Below are positions 1-9,039 of a stretch of 64,000 nucleotides of DNA, piece after piece. The stretch's first letter is position 1. Each line of letters opens with the position of its first letter. The notes beneath the pieces were generated by a model, which worked only from the letters and a program-made list of their open reading frames with translations, searched no databases and was not told the DNA's origin. The position numbers were made by a program, and so were the translations under genes. This stretch comes from Niastella sp. OAS944 (lineage in GTDB: Bacteria > Bacteroidota > Bacteroidia > Chitinophagales > Chitinophagaceae), in assembly GCA_024809215.1 (NCBI GenBank), contig JANUBW010000011.1, forward strand, positions 248,001 through 312,000. The letters run 5' to 3'.

Positions 1-2
1 GC

Positions 3-185
3 CTGGTGGGTGCTGCTGCTGTAGGCGCTGCGGTAGGTATGTTATTGGCTCCCGAAAAAGGAAGTGACTTAAGAAAGAATATAAAAGACTCTGCAGGTAA
101 ATGGAGCGACAAGCTTTCAGACATGTGGCAAAATGGTAAAAAAACTGCCGAAAAAGCCTCTTCTCGGATTCAAACCGAAATGTAA
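3..185 (+). CDS. YtxH-domain protein, 3' fragment
   Basis: The reading frame is open from the window edge and ends in TAA, giving about 60 C-terminal residues. It begins with a glycine/alanine-rich hydrophobic segment followed by GMLLAPEKGSDLRKNI, the typical YtxH signature (membrane anchor, then LLAPxxGxxxR), and a charged helix. YtxH proteins are small membrane-anchored proteins linked to general stress in Firmicutes; their biochemical role is unclear. The start lies outside the window. A hairpin with a T-run follows the stop. Confidence 0.8.
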   Translation: MVGAAAVGAAVGMLLAPEKGSDLRKNIKDSAGKWSDKLSDMWQNGKKTAEKASSRIQTEM

Positions 186-216
186 GATTTCTGGTTTATC
201 CAATGAAACCATATCC

Positions 217-246
217 GGGCAGGCTATAGGTCTGCCCATTTTTATG
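217..246 (+). terminator. Rho-independent terminator of the YtxH gene
   Basis: GGGCAG (217-222) pairs with CTGCCC (232-237) across a 9-base loop and is followed by ATTTTTATG. It lies about 30 bases after the stop of the upstream gene. Confidence 0.6.
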
Positions 247-253
247 CCCGCCT

Positions 254-294
254 CAAAAAAAAGCTGCCCCTTGAAAGGAGCAGCCGTGTTTTTA
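254..294. terminator. Bidirectional terminator between convergent genes
   Basis: A hairpin at 263-284 (GCTGC.CC..GG.GCAGC, one mismatch) has an A-run on its left (255-262) and a T-run on its right (289-293). It can end transcripts from either side. The genes at 3-185 (+) and 321-4097 (-) converge here. Confidence 0.7.
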
Positions 295-320
295 TCCTAT
301 TAAATAATCTGCTTGTTTAA

Positions 321-3300
321 TTACGCTTTTATCAATTTCACTACAGCTGTTTTATTTCCCTGCCATACAACAACCGTATAAACTCCCGGCCGCCAGCGTG
401 CACCTACCGTTACCTGTGCAAAATTATTGCTTATGTTATATATAGAGGTAACCTTGTGCCCCGACGAGTCATATACGTGCAGGAAGATATCATCTGTATT
501 GGCACTTGTAATAGTGAGCACAAATACACTGGTTGATGGGTTTCTATCCGGCTTCACGGTTAGTACGCCCAGATTTGGCAGCTTACTATCTACCACCGTC
601 ACAGCCATTGTTTCATTATTACCTGCTCCTTTATCGTCAATAACTGTTAACCTGAAAACATAAACACCAGGTACCATGTTGCGCATTTCGGTAGTGGCCG
701 CATTGGGCGTCACCAGCGTAAAGGTAGAAGGACCGCTTACTTTAGTCCATTTATAGGAAACGATCTGTCCATCAGGATCATAAGATTGTGAACCATCCAG
801 TGTAATACTGGGGATAGGCAGCTGTGCTGAAAAATCTTTTGGCAAAATAACTACCGGAGGTTGATTACCGGGCGAGGTAGCATTAAGTACAATAATTGTA
901 ACATCATCATTGGCTGTTGCCCCGCTATTATCAGTTACAGTCAACCTGAACACATAAGTACCAGCTACCAGGTTATTAATGATGGTAACCTGAGAACTTG
1001 GGCTGGAGATCATGTACTGGGAAGGTCCGCTTACTTTTGACCAGGCATATTGTGCAATATACCCATCGCTATCTTTTGAAGCCGAACCACTCAATTTAAC
1101 GCTATTGGTTGGCAATGTAATAGACATATCAGCTCCGGCATTGGCTACCGGTGGTTGATTTACCGGCACATTGGCATTATTAACTATAACATTTACTTCA
1201 TCTGAAGCAAAAGCCCCTTTGTCATCATAAACGGTAAGCCTGAATACATAAGTACCGGCAACCAGGCCACCTAACGACGTGGCAAGTGCATTTGGATCAC
1301 TTATTGCGTATGAGGCAGGTCCGTTTATTTTTGACCATACAGATTTTACAATGGTGCCATCCGGATCTTTTGAAGCACCCCCATTAAGGGTTGTGGTATT
1401 GGTTGGCAGTGTAATGCTTATATCAGCGCCTGCGTTTGCAACAGGCCCCAGATTAGCAGCATTTACAGTTACAGTAACGTCATCGTAACCAGTGGCGCCT
1501 TTGTCGTCTGTTACCGTTAGGCGGAAAACATAAACACCAGCATAGAGACCAGTTACTGATGGCTGCACAGCCCCTGCATTTACAATGCTGAATTGCGAAG
1601 GACCAGCAATTTTTGTCCATGCATATGTAACGATCTTTCCGTCTGTATCCCGTGAAGCTGTTCCATCCAGGTCTACAAAATTTTTAGGCAAGGTAATGGT
1701 GATATCAGAACCTGCACTGGCAATGGGTGACTGGTTACCTGGCTGACCAACCGGAGAAGGAAAAAGCTGGCTCACCGGAACAAACTCGAGTACGGTGCTG
1801 GGACTCGACCAATACAGTTCCAACACACTACGATCATCTGAATTAAAATATTCCAGCTTAATATCATATTTCTGCCCTGCTACCAGGTTTATGGGAGAAG
1901 TGTTAAACGAGTTTGGATACACCTCCGTAAACTTATCGAGGACCAGTTTACCATCTATCCAAAGACGATGACCACCACCCGCGTTTAACTGAAATGTATA
2001 GGGTTCAGAAAACTGGGCCATTATCTGTCCTGTCCACCGCATTGAATACTTTAAAGTTGAAAGTGGAATTTTATAGTGGACTCCCAAACGCATCCAATCC
2101 TGAAAACAAATATTCGGATCTATTCTTGTAAATACCAGGTTTGAAAAGGTGTCATCTTTATAATACTCGCCTTTCAACCCGGTTCCATCGCCCCAAACAG
2201 TAGGAGCAAAAGGAGCAATATTTGTTTTACCCGACTTGGTAAGCATAAAAGGCTGACCGCTTATCGGTTGCACTCTAAAATTTTCCTTTGAGGTGGCATC
2301 GCTGCTAAGATAAAAATCAACCTGGGTTGTTGGTTTGGAAAGTGTACCACCTGCGGTACCGGCAATATTACATTGTACAACATCCAACCTTTTTGCACCG
2401 GCCGGCGATTGATTTATGATACCTGCTATTTTATGACCGGTAATTGTACAGTTCCTGATAAAAACTGGGAAAGGACCGTCGAGAGGACCTTCATCCAGGA
2501 TCACACCGTAATCCAATCCGGCCGCATCGATCACCAGGTTTTCATACTTAGCCCGGTTGCTGCTTAAAGAAGCGGCTTTAACCATTATTGGGGCATTGTA
2601 CAGAACACCGTTGCGATAGATGTATGAATTCACATAAGCGCCACCATAGATACCCGTTTCACAATTATATACAACAAATTTCTCAATGATATGGTGTGCT
2701 TCGTTGTTTTGCCATGATACCAAACCGCCCGAGCAATTATGGGCCATATTACCGTTAAAGATCCAGGGACTTTCAATTAATCCCTCATCCCAAAAATAAG
2801 CACCCCCCAGGCGAAAATCACCAGGATTTCCAACAACTACATTATTAGTACACACGTTGTCATCGCCTATACCCAGTAAAAAAGAAGATACCGTTAATGA
2901 GTTGGAAGACCCTGGTACATATTTACTCAAAGCTACTATGTTGCTATCCCATACAACACCATGGGTAAGGTCCAGCACATCCCACCAAAACGCAATTTCA
3001 GTAACATTGTATGCTACGTTGCCTTTCATGGTAATACCATTCGAAACGTGTGGTACATAGGAATGACTGTCGCAATCACGTATAACACATCCCTGTACTG
3101 TTGTTCCTACACTGCCATCCATACAATGGTGAAAGTGCATGCCATATCGCCCCAATACAAATTCAGATGCAAGACTGGTCTTTTTGCGTGGGCCTGCATA
3201 GCGAATTTGCACATATTGAATATTTTGTGGAACAGAGGAACGAATAAATACATGCGTTCTGCCACCGGCTGTACCTTCAATACGCACATTGCGCGTAAGG

Positions 3301-4097
3301 TTGATCACTTCGGCCGACCACTGGCCATTTATTTGCGGATGTTGCCTAACCGTACCAGCATTTAAAGTAACTGTAGATCCTGAGATACTATTAATAGTAC
3401 GGTCTTCAAATCCGGTAAGATAAGCATCGCCAACTGTTGGCGACTGGGTAGGCGCAATGGTGATATTATCAGTTGCCTGCCAACCTGTAGGTGAGGTGTT
3501 CAATGGAATAGAAGTTGCACCTGCCGCAATATTTCCGGCAGCACGTACAAAAGAAGTTTTTGAAGAACCTACCAGGTCTAACAAACCTGCACCCATCACC
3601 CACAAACCAACATCGCTAGCAACGGGGTCCATACCCCCACCAACAAATTTGGTTTCGTCGATATTAATAAACTGTAAAAAATGAATGACGCTGGCACTTG
3701 AAGGACGCATGATCAATTTCCCTTCAACCACTACATTGCCTGAAGTTTGTAGCGTAGCGCTTCGGGCACTATCGAATTCCAATGTAGCCCCACTACTAAC
3801 GCTAACACCTGCATAGCTTGCTGAAGCCATGTCGTACGTCACTATGTGTCCTGAAGAAATAAGAGGAATATCAGAAGGTGTTGGTAATTTACCACCAGCC
3901 CATGTGCCGGGATTAGACCAATTACCTGATTGAACAGTGGAGATTGTTCCTAACAGCGCGAAGGTTTGCTTCGGCGCACACTCTATTGTTTTGGCACGGA
4001 CATCTTGCTTCTTCGCTCCCAATTGCGAAGTCACGACTAAACCGGTTGCAGTCATAGACGCATCCCGTAGGAATTTCCTTCGTGTAGTGTTGATCAT
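321..4097 (-). CDS. Secreted G8/beta-helix/PA14/PKD multidomain protein with T9SS sorting domain
   Basis: 1258 residues. The N-terminus reads TTRRKFLRDAS followed by a short hydrophobic stretch, a twin-arginine-like leader. Residues about 55-180 hold a G8-type domain (WSNPGTWAGGKLP, then GHIVTYD). The next roughly 450 residues resemble a right-handed beta-helix of the CEMIP/PKHD1-like kind. A PA14 lectin-like domain follows (GLKGEYYKDDTFSNLVF, LWIDGKLVLDK). Four PKD/REJ-like repeats come next, each with ADxSITLP, a DPDGxI motif and FRLTVxDDKGA. The last ~75 residues match a T9SS C-terminal sorting domain (a short strand-rich Por-type tail ending AVVKLIKA). G8/PA14/PKD modules bind or process extracellular glycans; no catalytic residues can be assigned. 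It is transcribed alone, with a terminator after it. Confidence 0.85.
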   Translation of the reverse strand: MINTTRRKFLRDASMTATGLVVTSQLGAKKQDVRAKTIECAPKQTFALLGTISTVQSGNWSNPGTWAGGKLPTPSDIPLISSGHIVTYDMASASYAGVSVSSGATLEFDSARSATLQTSGNVVVEGKLIMRPSSASVIHFLQFINIDETKFVGGGMDPVASDVGLWVMGAGLLDLVGSSKTSFVRAAGNIAAGATSIPLNTSPTGWQATDNITIAPTQSPTVGDAYLTGFEDRTINSISGSTVTLNAGTVRQHPQINGQWSAEVINLTRNVRIEGTAGGRTHVFIRSSVPQNIQYVQIRYAGPRKKTSLASEFVLGRYGMHFHHCMDGSVGTTVQGCVIRDCDSHSYVPHVSNGITMKGNVAYNVTEIAFWWDVLDLTHGVVWDSNIVALSKYVPGSSNSLTVSSFLLGIGDDNVCTNNVVVGNPGDFRLGGAYFWDEGLIESPWIFNGNMAHNCSGGLVSWQNNEAHHIIEKFVVYNCETGIYGGAYVNSYIYRNGVLYNAPIMVKAASLSSNRAKYENLVIDAAGLDYGVILDEGPLDGPFPVFIRNCTITGHKIAGIINQSPAGAKRLDVVQCNIAGTAGGTLSKPTTQVDFYLSSDATSKENFRVQPISGQPFMLTKSGKTNIAPFAPTVWGDGTGLKGEYYKDDTFSNLVFTRIDPNICFQDWMRLGVHYKIPLSTLKYSMRWTGQIMAQFSEPYTFQLNAGGGHRLWIDGKLVLDKFTEVYPNSFNTSPINLVAGQKYDIKLEYFNSDDRSVLELYWSSPSTVLEFVPVSQLFPSPVGQPGNQSPIASAGSDITITLPKNFVDLDGTASRDTDGKIVTYAWTKIAGPSQFSIVNAGAVQPSVTGLYAGVYVFRLTVTDDKGATGYDDVTVTVNAANLGPVANAGADISITLPTNTTTLNGGASKDPDGTIVKSVWSKINGPASYAISDPNALATSLGGLVAGTYVFRLTVYDDKGAFASDEVNVIVNNANVPVNQPPVANAGADMSITLPTNSVKLSGSASKDSDGYIAQYAWSKVSGPSQYMISSPSSQVTIINNLVAGTYVFRLTVTDNSGATANDDVTIIVLNATSPGNQPPVVILPKDFSAQLPIPSITLDGSQSYDPDGQIVSYKWTKVSGPSTFTLVTPNAATTEMRNMVPGVYVFRLTVIDDKGAGNNETMAVTVVDSKLPNLGVLTVKPDRNPSTSVFVLTITSANTDDIFLHVYDSSGHKVTSIYNISNNFAQVTVGARWRPGVYTVVVWQGNKTAVVKLIKA

Positions 4098-4522
4098 AGG
4101 GATATTTTTACGTTTTTCTTAAAGAGTAGTTTCACGAGTTAAACAACAATTATGATGCCGGGAACATTGATCATAAAAAGAATCATAAAAAAATAGACTT
4201 AAGTCAAACACATCTTCAGGAATTAAAATATGTAATATGCATTTCGTACATTTTCCTCATCCGTTACTTACTACAACTGCCTTCCCTACTCGACTTCATA
4301 ATAAACAGTATTGCAATGATAAAAGTATGAGCGAAAAATTCAGATCCCCAAAACCAGCAATGTTCCGCATAATTACACCCTACTATTACTACACAACAAT
4401 AGAAATATTACTACAAAATAAAGAGCACTAGTACTTAGTTAAATGTGGAAAATAATAAGCGTCTGAAAAAATGCGGCAACGAGTCAAGGTTCGAAATAGT
4501 ACGATGCGCACAAAATAAAAAA
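4098..4522. other. Intergenic, promoter side of the G8 protein gene
   Basis: AT-rich with no convincing gene; the short open frames here lack any family signature. It must contain the minus-strand promoter for the gene ending at 321. A TTTG on the minus strand (about 4206-4209) followed some 19 bases later by TATGATTC is a weak candidate for the Bacteroidota -33/-7 promoter. Confidence 0.4.
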
Positions 4523-4560
4523 AGTCAGTCCCATTAAGAGTAAACTTAATAGAACTGGCT
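4510..4560 (-). terminator. Rho-independent terminator after the deacetylase pair
   Basis: AGTCAGTCCCATTAAG (4523-4538) pairs with CTTAATAGAACTGGCT (4545-4560), a 16-bp stem with a few G-U pairs and a 6-base loop. Read on the minus strand it is followed by a T-rich tract (complement of AAATAAAAAA at about 4513-4522). It lies about 50 bases past the stop of the gene at 4611. Confidence 0.75.
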
Positions 4561-4610
4561 TTACATTAATAATATTAAGAAGATGCGAGCGCTAACAGCA
4601 CTGCCTTTTT

Positions 4611-5432
4611 CTACTTAAAGATCTTTTCGAAGCGGTTAAATACTTTTATAAATCCCCAAACGCACACTTTGAATTTCCAGAAAGGAAATACGCCGCTCAG
4701 GTGTATGCGGCTAACAAACAACGGATTTATGACCGGTAGTTTATCAACCCAATTACTTACCCTGAACGCCAGCCTGATCTCATTTTGTTTCAACAACTCA
4801 AACATTGCCACCCGTTTGTTATCGTCCTTTTGGTTATAAGCGCCAAAAGTATAGGCGTGACAAGGTTGTACAGGAATCCCCAATTCTTTTAACCGGTGTT
4901 TTGTTTTTTTGATATCCTCGTCAATTTCGGGCAGGCTCAGTTTGGAATAACTCTGATGGGTATAGGTATGTAAACCAAACTGAACCATATCTTTAGTCAT
5001 TTCAACCGCTTCCTCAACATGCATAAATTCGCCCATGGGGTTGGGAGCTATATGTTTATTATCGGGCGATTGAATAAACCCGGCCACCAAAAAAATATTC
5101 GCTTTAATATTATACTCTTTCAGCAGTGGATACAGAACGGTATAATTATCACGGTAACCATCATCGAGCGTTATCATCACCGGTTTGGCCGGGAGTGGCT
5201 TTTTCTGTTCAATGTGCCCGAGCAACTCACTGATAAAAATGGTTTTATACCCTTTCTTGTTCAGGTAGGCAAACTGTTGGCGTAACTGCGCGGCGCTTAC
5301 AGTAAGAAAATCAGAATCATTGACGCTGGTTTTGTGATAATTCAAAACAGGAAGTCCGTTAAAAAGGGAACCCATTTTAAAGAACAACACTAACGCAACC
5401 AGTGTAATGATTCCAATCAGCAAATAGATCAT
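4611..5432 (-). CDS. Polysaccharide deacetylase family protein (membrane anchored)
   Basis: 273 residues. An N-terminal hydrophobic segment (residues 2-25) is a membrane anchor or uncleaved signal. It is followed by PVLNYHK and the NodB motif VMITLDDGYRDNYT; LDDG carries the first metal/catalytic Asp pair. HTYTHQSYSKLS is the H-S/T-x3-H metal-binding motif. NodB-fold enzymes are Zn-dependent and remove N- or O-acetyl groups from envelope polysaccharides. It is 21 bases downstream of a close paralogue (5454-6284), so this is a tandem duplicated pair at the promoter-distal end of the glycan locus. The exact substrate cannot be read from the sequence. Confidence 0.85.
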   Translation of the reverse strand: MIYLLIGIITLVALVLFFKMGSLFNGLPVLNYHKTSVNDSDFLTVSAAQLRQQFAYLNKKGYKTIFISELLGHIEQKKPLPAKPVMITLDDGYRDNYTVLYPLLKEYNIKANIFLVAGFIQSPDNKHIAPNPMGEFMHVEEAVEMTKDMVQFGLHTYTHQSYSKLSLPEIDEDIKKTKHRLKELGIPVQPCHAYTFGAYNQKDDNKRVAMFELLKQNEIRLAFRVSNWVDKLPVINPLFVSRIHLSGVFPFWKFKVCVWGFIKVFNRFEKIFK

Positions 5433-5453
5433 CTTTATTCCTTTAGCTTTTTT

Positions 5454-6284
5454 CTATTTCAATATCTTTTTCAACCGTTGTGAGATCCTTATAAAGCCAT
5501 TCAAGGCAATTGCATATTGCCACATAGAATAACTTCCATTCATATGTATACGGTTCAATAATAGCCGGCTTGAATTGTGTACACGTAACCGGTTCAGTCT
5601 GTCGCCTACTTTAAAAGCATACCGTACACCATGTTTTTTCAAAATACCAAACACCTCTGCCTGCTTTACCAGGTCGTCTTTAAAATAATAAGCCCACGAA
5701 TAGGCAAACACAGGCTGATAGGGTATACCAAGTTCATCGAGCTTTTGCTTTGATACCCGCATGTCTTCATCAATTTCCTGCAAAGTAAGATCATGATAAT
5801 TTTTATGATACATGGTATGCAACCCATACTGAACATGGTCTTTACAAATGGTCTTAGCCTCTTCCTGCAACATAAATTCACCCTCGGCACGGGGTCCCAT
5901 GTTACCGGGGGTTTGAACAAAACCGGCCACAATGAAAATATTCGCCTTACAATTGAACTCCTTTAATAAAGGATACAGATCGGTATAATTATCCCTGAAC
6001 CCATCGTCGAGGGTTATCATGAGCGGCTTCTTTGGCAAAGGTTTGCCATTTTCAACGTAATCGACGAGGTCGCTCAAAAAAATGGTAGTATACCCTTTTT
6101 TGGTAATATACTCCAGGTGCTCGCGCATCCGAGAAGTGGCAACCGTTAAGAAATCGGGCTTTTTTGTACTACTTATTTTATGATAAACCAATACGGGCAA
6201 ACCTTTGAAAAAAGGGCCCGCATACAAGTACATAACAATAAAGGTTATTACCAGGAACGCTACTGGTATTATAATATATACCAT
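5454..6284 (-). CDS. Polysaccharide deacetylase family protein (paralogue of the next gene)
   Basis: 276 residues: an N-terminal membrane segment (residues 2-24), PVLVYHK, then the NodB motif MITLDDGFRDNYT. The second metal motif reads HTMYHKNYHDL, giving H-x3-H, in place of HTYTH in the downstream copy. Similarity to the 4611-5432 product runs the full length (PxxKPxMITLDDGxRDNYT, LKExNxKANIFxVAGFxQ). It probably acts on the outer face of the inner membrane on nascent or exported polysaccharide. The changed residue may alter activity or specificity. Confidence 0.85.
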   Translation of the reverse strand: MVYIIIPVAFLVITFIVMYLYAGPFFKGLPVLVYHKISSTKKPDFLTVATSRMREHLEYITKKGYTTIFLSDLVDYVENGKPLPKKPLMITLDDGFRDNYTDLYPLLKEFNCKANIFIVAGFVQTPGNMGPRAEGEFMLQEEAKTICKDHVQYGLHTMYHKNYHDLTLQEIDEDMRVSKQKLDELGIPYQPVFAYSWAYYFKDDLVKQAEVFGILKKHGVRYAFKVGDRLNRLRVHNSSRLLLNRIHMNGSYSMWQYAIALNGFIRISQRLKKILK

Positions 6285-6407
6285 GGACTGGGTTATTTTG
6301 ATGAATAATAAATTTTAAGAAATGGACCTCCCGGAAGTTTAGTCCAAAACCTATCAGGCCAATATCAGGTGAGTGCGATCCTTAGGGTTGTGTGGGGGCA
6401 AATGAAA

Positions 6408-6471
6408 CAGGCAACAACCATTATAATACATTGTAAAACGGGTTTCTTCAATATACTATGGTTGCTGCCTG
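6408..6471 (-). terminator. Large inverted repeat after the dehydratase gene
   Basis: CAGGCAACAACCAT (6408-6421) and ATGGTTGCTGCCTG (6458-6471) form a 14-bp stem with one G-U pair and a 36-base loop. It begins about 15 bases past the stop of the gene at 6486 (minus). The following minus-strand sequence is only mildly T-rich, so it may act as a terminator or an RNA-stabilising structure. Confidence 0.5.
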
Positions 6472-6485
6472 AGGTGGTTGGTGTT

Positions 6486-8465
6486 TCAATCGGCGGCCGC
6501 TGTATAGGCCTTATTAAGTTGTAGATCGAGTTTTTCGTATTGAGAATTCTTGCTTTTGAATTCAGGGACCAACTCTTTCATCTTCTTTACAATGCCATAG
6601 TTGTCCTCGAGGCGGCTCATGTTTATCAACTCTTCAATATCTCTTACAACTTTATGTGAACAGGGTATTATTTTGGCAATCTTGATCTTTTCGTGGTGAG
6701 TGGGTAATGTTTTCTCTTTCTCGTTCAACAGCTCTTCATACAACTTTTCACCGGGGCGTAATCCGCTATATACAATTTTCACATCCTCATCGGGTGTTAA
6801 ACCGGCCAAACGGATCATCTTCAAAGCCAGGTCAACGATCTTAACCGGTTTGCCCATATCAAATACAAATATCTCGGCGCCTTTACCCATGATCGCAGCT
6901 TCCAATACCAACTGTACAGCTTCGGGGATCGTCATAAAATAGCGGGTGATCTCTGGGTGTGTTACCGTAACGGGCCCGCCCTGTTGAATTTGTTGTCTGA
7001 AGCGTGGGATCACAGAACCATTTGAACCAAGCACATTACCAAAACGGGTAGTGATGAATTTCGTTTTCCCAATGGTAGCATTTTTGGCATCGCCATTGAT
7101 GAGGCCCATAATAGTTTGATCAACGAGGTTATCGGCCACACTGCTCAACGACTGTACATACATTTCAGCAATGCGCTTAGAGGTGCCCATTACATTGGTT
7201 GGGTTTACCGCCTTATCGGTTGAGATCATTACAAACTTGTGAACGTTGTATAAAACCGACAGGTCGGCAACGATCTTTGTTCCCATTACATTGGTAAGGA
7301 TGGCTTCGGACGGATGCTTTTCCATCATGGGCACATGCTTATAAGCAGCAGCATGGAAAACAAAATTCGGACGATATTCCCGGAAAGGGATCTGTAAGCG
7401 ATTGCGATCGCGAATATTACCAATAAAGATCTTGATATCAGACTCAGGGAATTTTTCTTCCATTTCGAGCTGTATCTCATGCAATGGCGATTCGGCCTGA
7501 TCGCACAACACTACCATTTCGGGTTTGAATGATAATACCTGGCGTACAATTTCGGAACCAATAGAACCGGCGGCGCCTGTGATCAATATTCTTTTACCGG
7601 TAAGCTCGCCCGATATTTGTTCGTTATTGATAATGATAGGTTCGCGTTGCAACAAATCCTCAATACGCAGCTCCTGAATTTGTTTCAAACTTAGTTTACC
7701 ATAGATCCATTGATCGGAAGGCGGAACGGTAAGTACCTTGATCCCGAACTGCAAACATTTTTCAATCACCACTTTCTTGTCTTTGCTATCGAGCTGTTCG
7801 TTCATCAGGATCAGCTTATCGATCTTCTTCTTTGTTTTCAGCAAAGGCAGTTCCCTGATATGGTAAACTTTTTTCTGCTGAATAGAAACGTTTGCTTTAT
7901 TAATATCGTTCTCAACAAAACCGGCAATCACAAACTTGTTGGTGATACTTGATTCAATAGCTTGTTTTACCAGCATTGCCTCGGTATCGCTGCCGAATAT
8001 CAAAACGTTCTCTTTTAAAACAATGGCGTTTTGTTTTACATAATAATAAAAACCACGCACCATAGAACGTAACATCATATGCAGTGTACAACTGAAAAAG
8101 AAGTTGATAAGCAGCACACCTGAAATGTTCAACGAATTGATATGGTATTCGCGATTAACAAGAAATACTACGGCAATTGGGTATAATACACCAGTGATCA
8201 ATACAGCCAGGGAGATCCGCATCATGTCGTATACATTTGAGAAGCGGAGCATACCTGTATGTATGCGCATACAATAAAATACTGGCAACGAAATGAAACA
8301 GTATAATATGGTGTAAACAAAAAAGTGACCGCGTAGAATTTCTGAGAATTGAAACTGCTTTACGACAAAGTATGATAACGTAAAGGAGAATCCGGTTATG
8401 ACCAGATCCAAGATCAATATGACCCATCTGGGTACAGGCCTGGAGAATGACAGAAACTTCTTCAT
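6486..8465 (-). CDS. UDP-N-acetylglucosamine 4,6-dehydratase, membrane type (WbpM/PglF/CapD family)
   Basis: 659 residues. Residues 10-140 hold four hydrophobic segments, residues 150-250 a degenerate first Rossmann domain, and GAAGSIG at 297-303 the NAD-binding loop of the catalytic SDR domain. The STDKAVNPTNVMGTSKR stretch (415-431) shows the hallmark of inverting membrane dehydratases: the SDR Tyr is replaced by Met (M426-x3-K430). The family makes UDP-4-keto-6-deoxy-GlcNAc, the first step to UDP-bacillosamine or UDP-QuiNAc. Aminotransferase and PglD-like genes nearby support the bacillosamine-type route. An extra ~20-residue insertion follows the active-site helix, before TTRFGNVLGS. Confidence 0.9.
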   Translation of the reverse strand: MKKFLSFSRPVPRWVILILDLVITGFSFTLSYFVVKQFQFSEILRGHFFVYTILYCFISLPVFYCMRIHTGMLRFSNVYDMMRISLAVLITGVLYPIAVVFLVNREYHINSLNISGVLLINFFFSCTLHMMLRSMVRGFYYYVKQNAIVLKENVLIFGSDTEAMLVKQAIESSITNKFVIAGFVENDINKANVSIQQKKVYHIRELPLLKTKKKIDKLILMNEQLDSKDKKVVIEKCLQFGIKVLTVPPSDQWIYGKLSLKQIQELRIEDLLQREPIIINNEQISGELTGKRILITGAAGSIGSEIVRQVLSFKPEMVVLCDQAESPLHEIQLEMEEKFPESDIKIFIGNIRDRNRLQIPFREYRPNFVFHAAAYKHVPMMEKHPSEAILTNVMGTKIVADLSVLYNVHKFVMISTDKAVNPTNVMGTSKRIAEMYVQSLSSVADNLVDQTIMGLINGDAKNATIGKTKFITTRFGNVLGSNGSVIPRFRQQIQQGGPVTVTHPEITRYFMTIPEAVQLVLEAAIMGKGAEIFVFDMGKPVKIVDLALKMIRLAGLTPDEDVKIVYSGLRPGEKLYEELLNEKEKTLPTHHEKIKIAKIIPCSHKVVRDIEELINMSRLEDNYGIVKKMKELVPEFKSKNSQYEKLDLQLNKAYTAAAD

Positions 8466-9039
8466 GCTATTAGCAATATGTTTACAATGTTGTTGTTTCG
8501 AACGCGGATTTTCCAGGAATTAAATGGAACTACCATGAGCGAACACAGGATGGCCACGGCGAAATGGATATTACGCAGGAAAAATGGATCCAGGGTTAAA
8601 ACATGCACAGAAAAATGGATTGTAAACAGCAGGAAGTTCAAAGGATTAACACATCAACAACAACAATATAATTGTCTTTACACAAGGATATTGATATATA
8701 TTAGATATATAGTAAACTTAAATAGAGGACAAAAGATGGATTTGTAATTGAAGATTATTTCAAAGGATCGGGACACATTGGAGGAGTAGAATCCTGTGGA
8801 CATCAATTTCGTGGTCTATTATCAGAAAGGATTGCTACGTTCTTAATCAGGCTGGACAATTCAAAGGATCATTGAGAATAATTGGAATCAGGACGAAAGT
8901 ACACAAGATATTTGATTTTTAATACAATTTTTCAAAATCATTTTCACAATACACTATAAGTAGTATACGCTCCCCAGTTACCGGGAGCATCCATTCAAAA
9001 CCCTCGCCCAGTAGGGTTTGTAAAGAAAAGACAGCAGCC
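8466..9039. other. 574-base intergenic region, AT-rich, no gene seen
   Basis: It separates two minus-strand transcription units and must hold the promoter of the dehydratase gene. The only open frame (8478-8747, plus) is low-complexity and shows no family signature. A 6-bp hairpin GCTCCC/GGGAGC (8969-8988) sits about 50 bases after the stop of the gene at 9040, without a clear T-tract. Confidence 0.5.

Noticed and set aside
8478..8747. Open frame of 89 codons on the plus strand
   Set aside because: Low complexity, no family signature, AT-rich intergenic setting and no promoter or ribosome-binding site.
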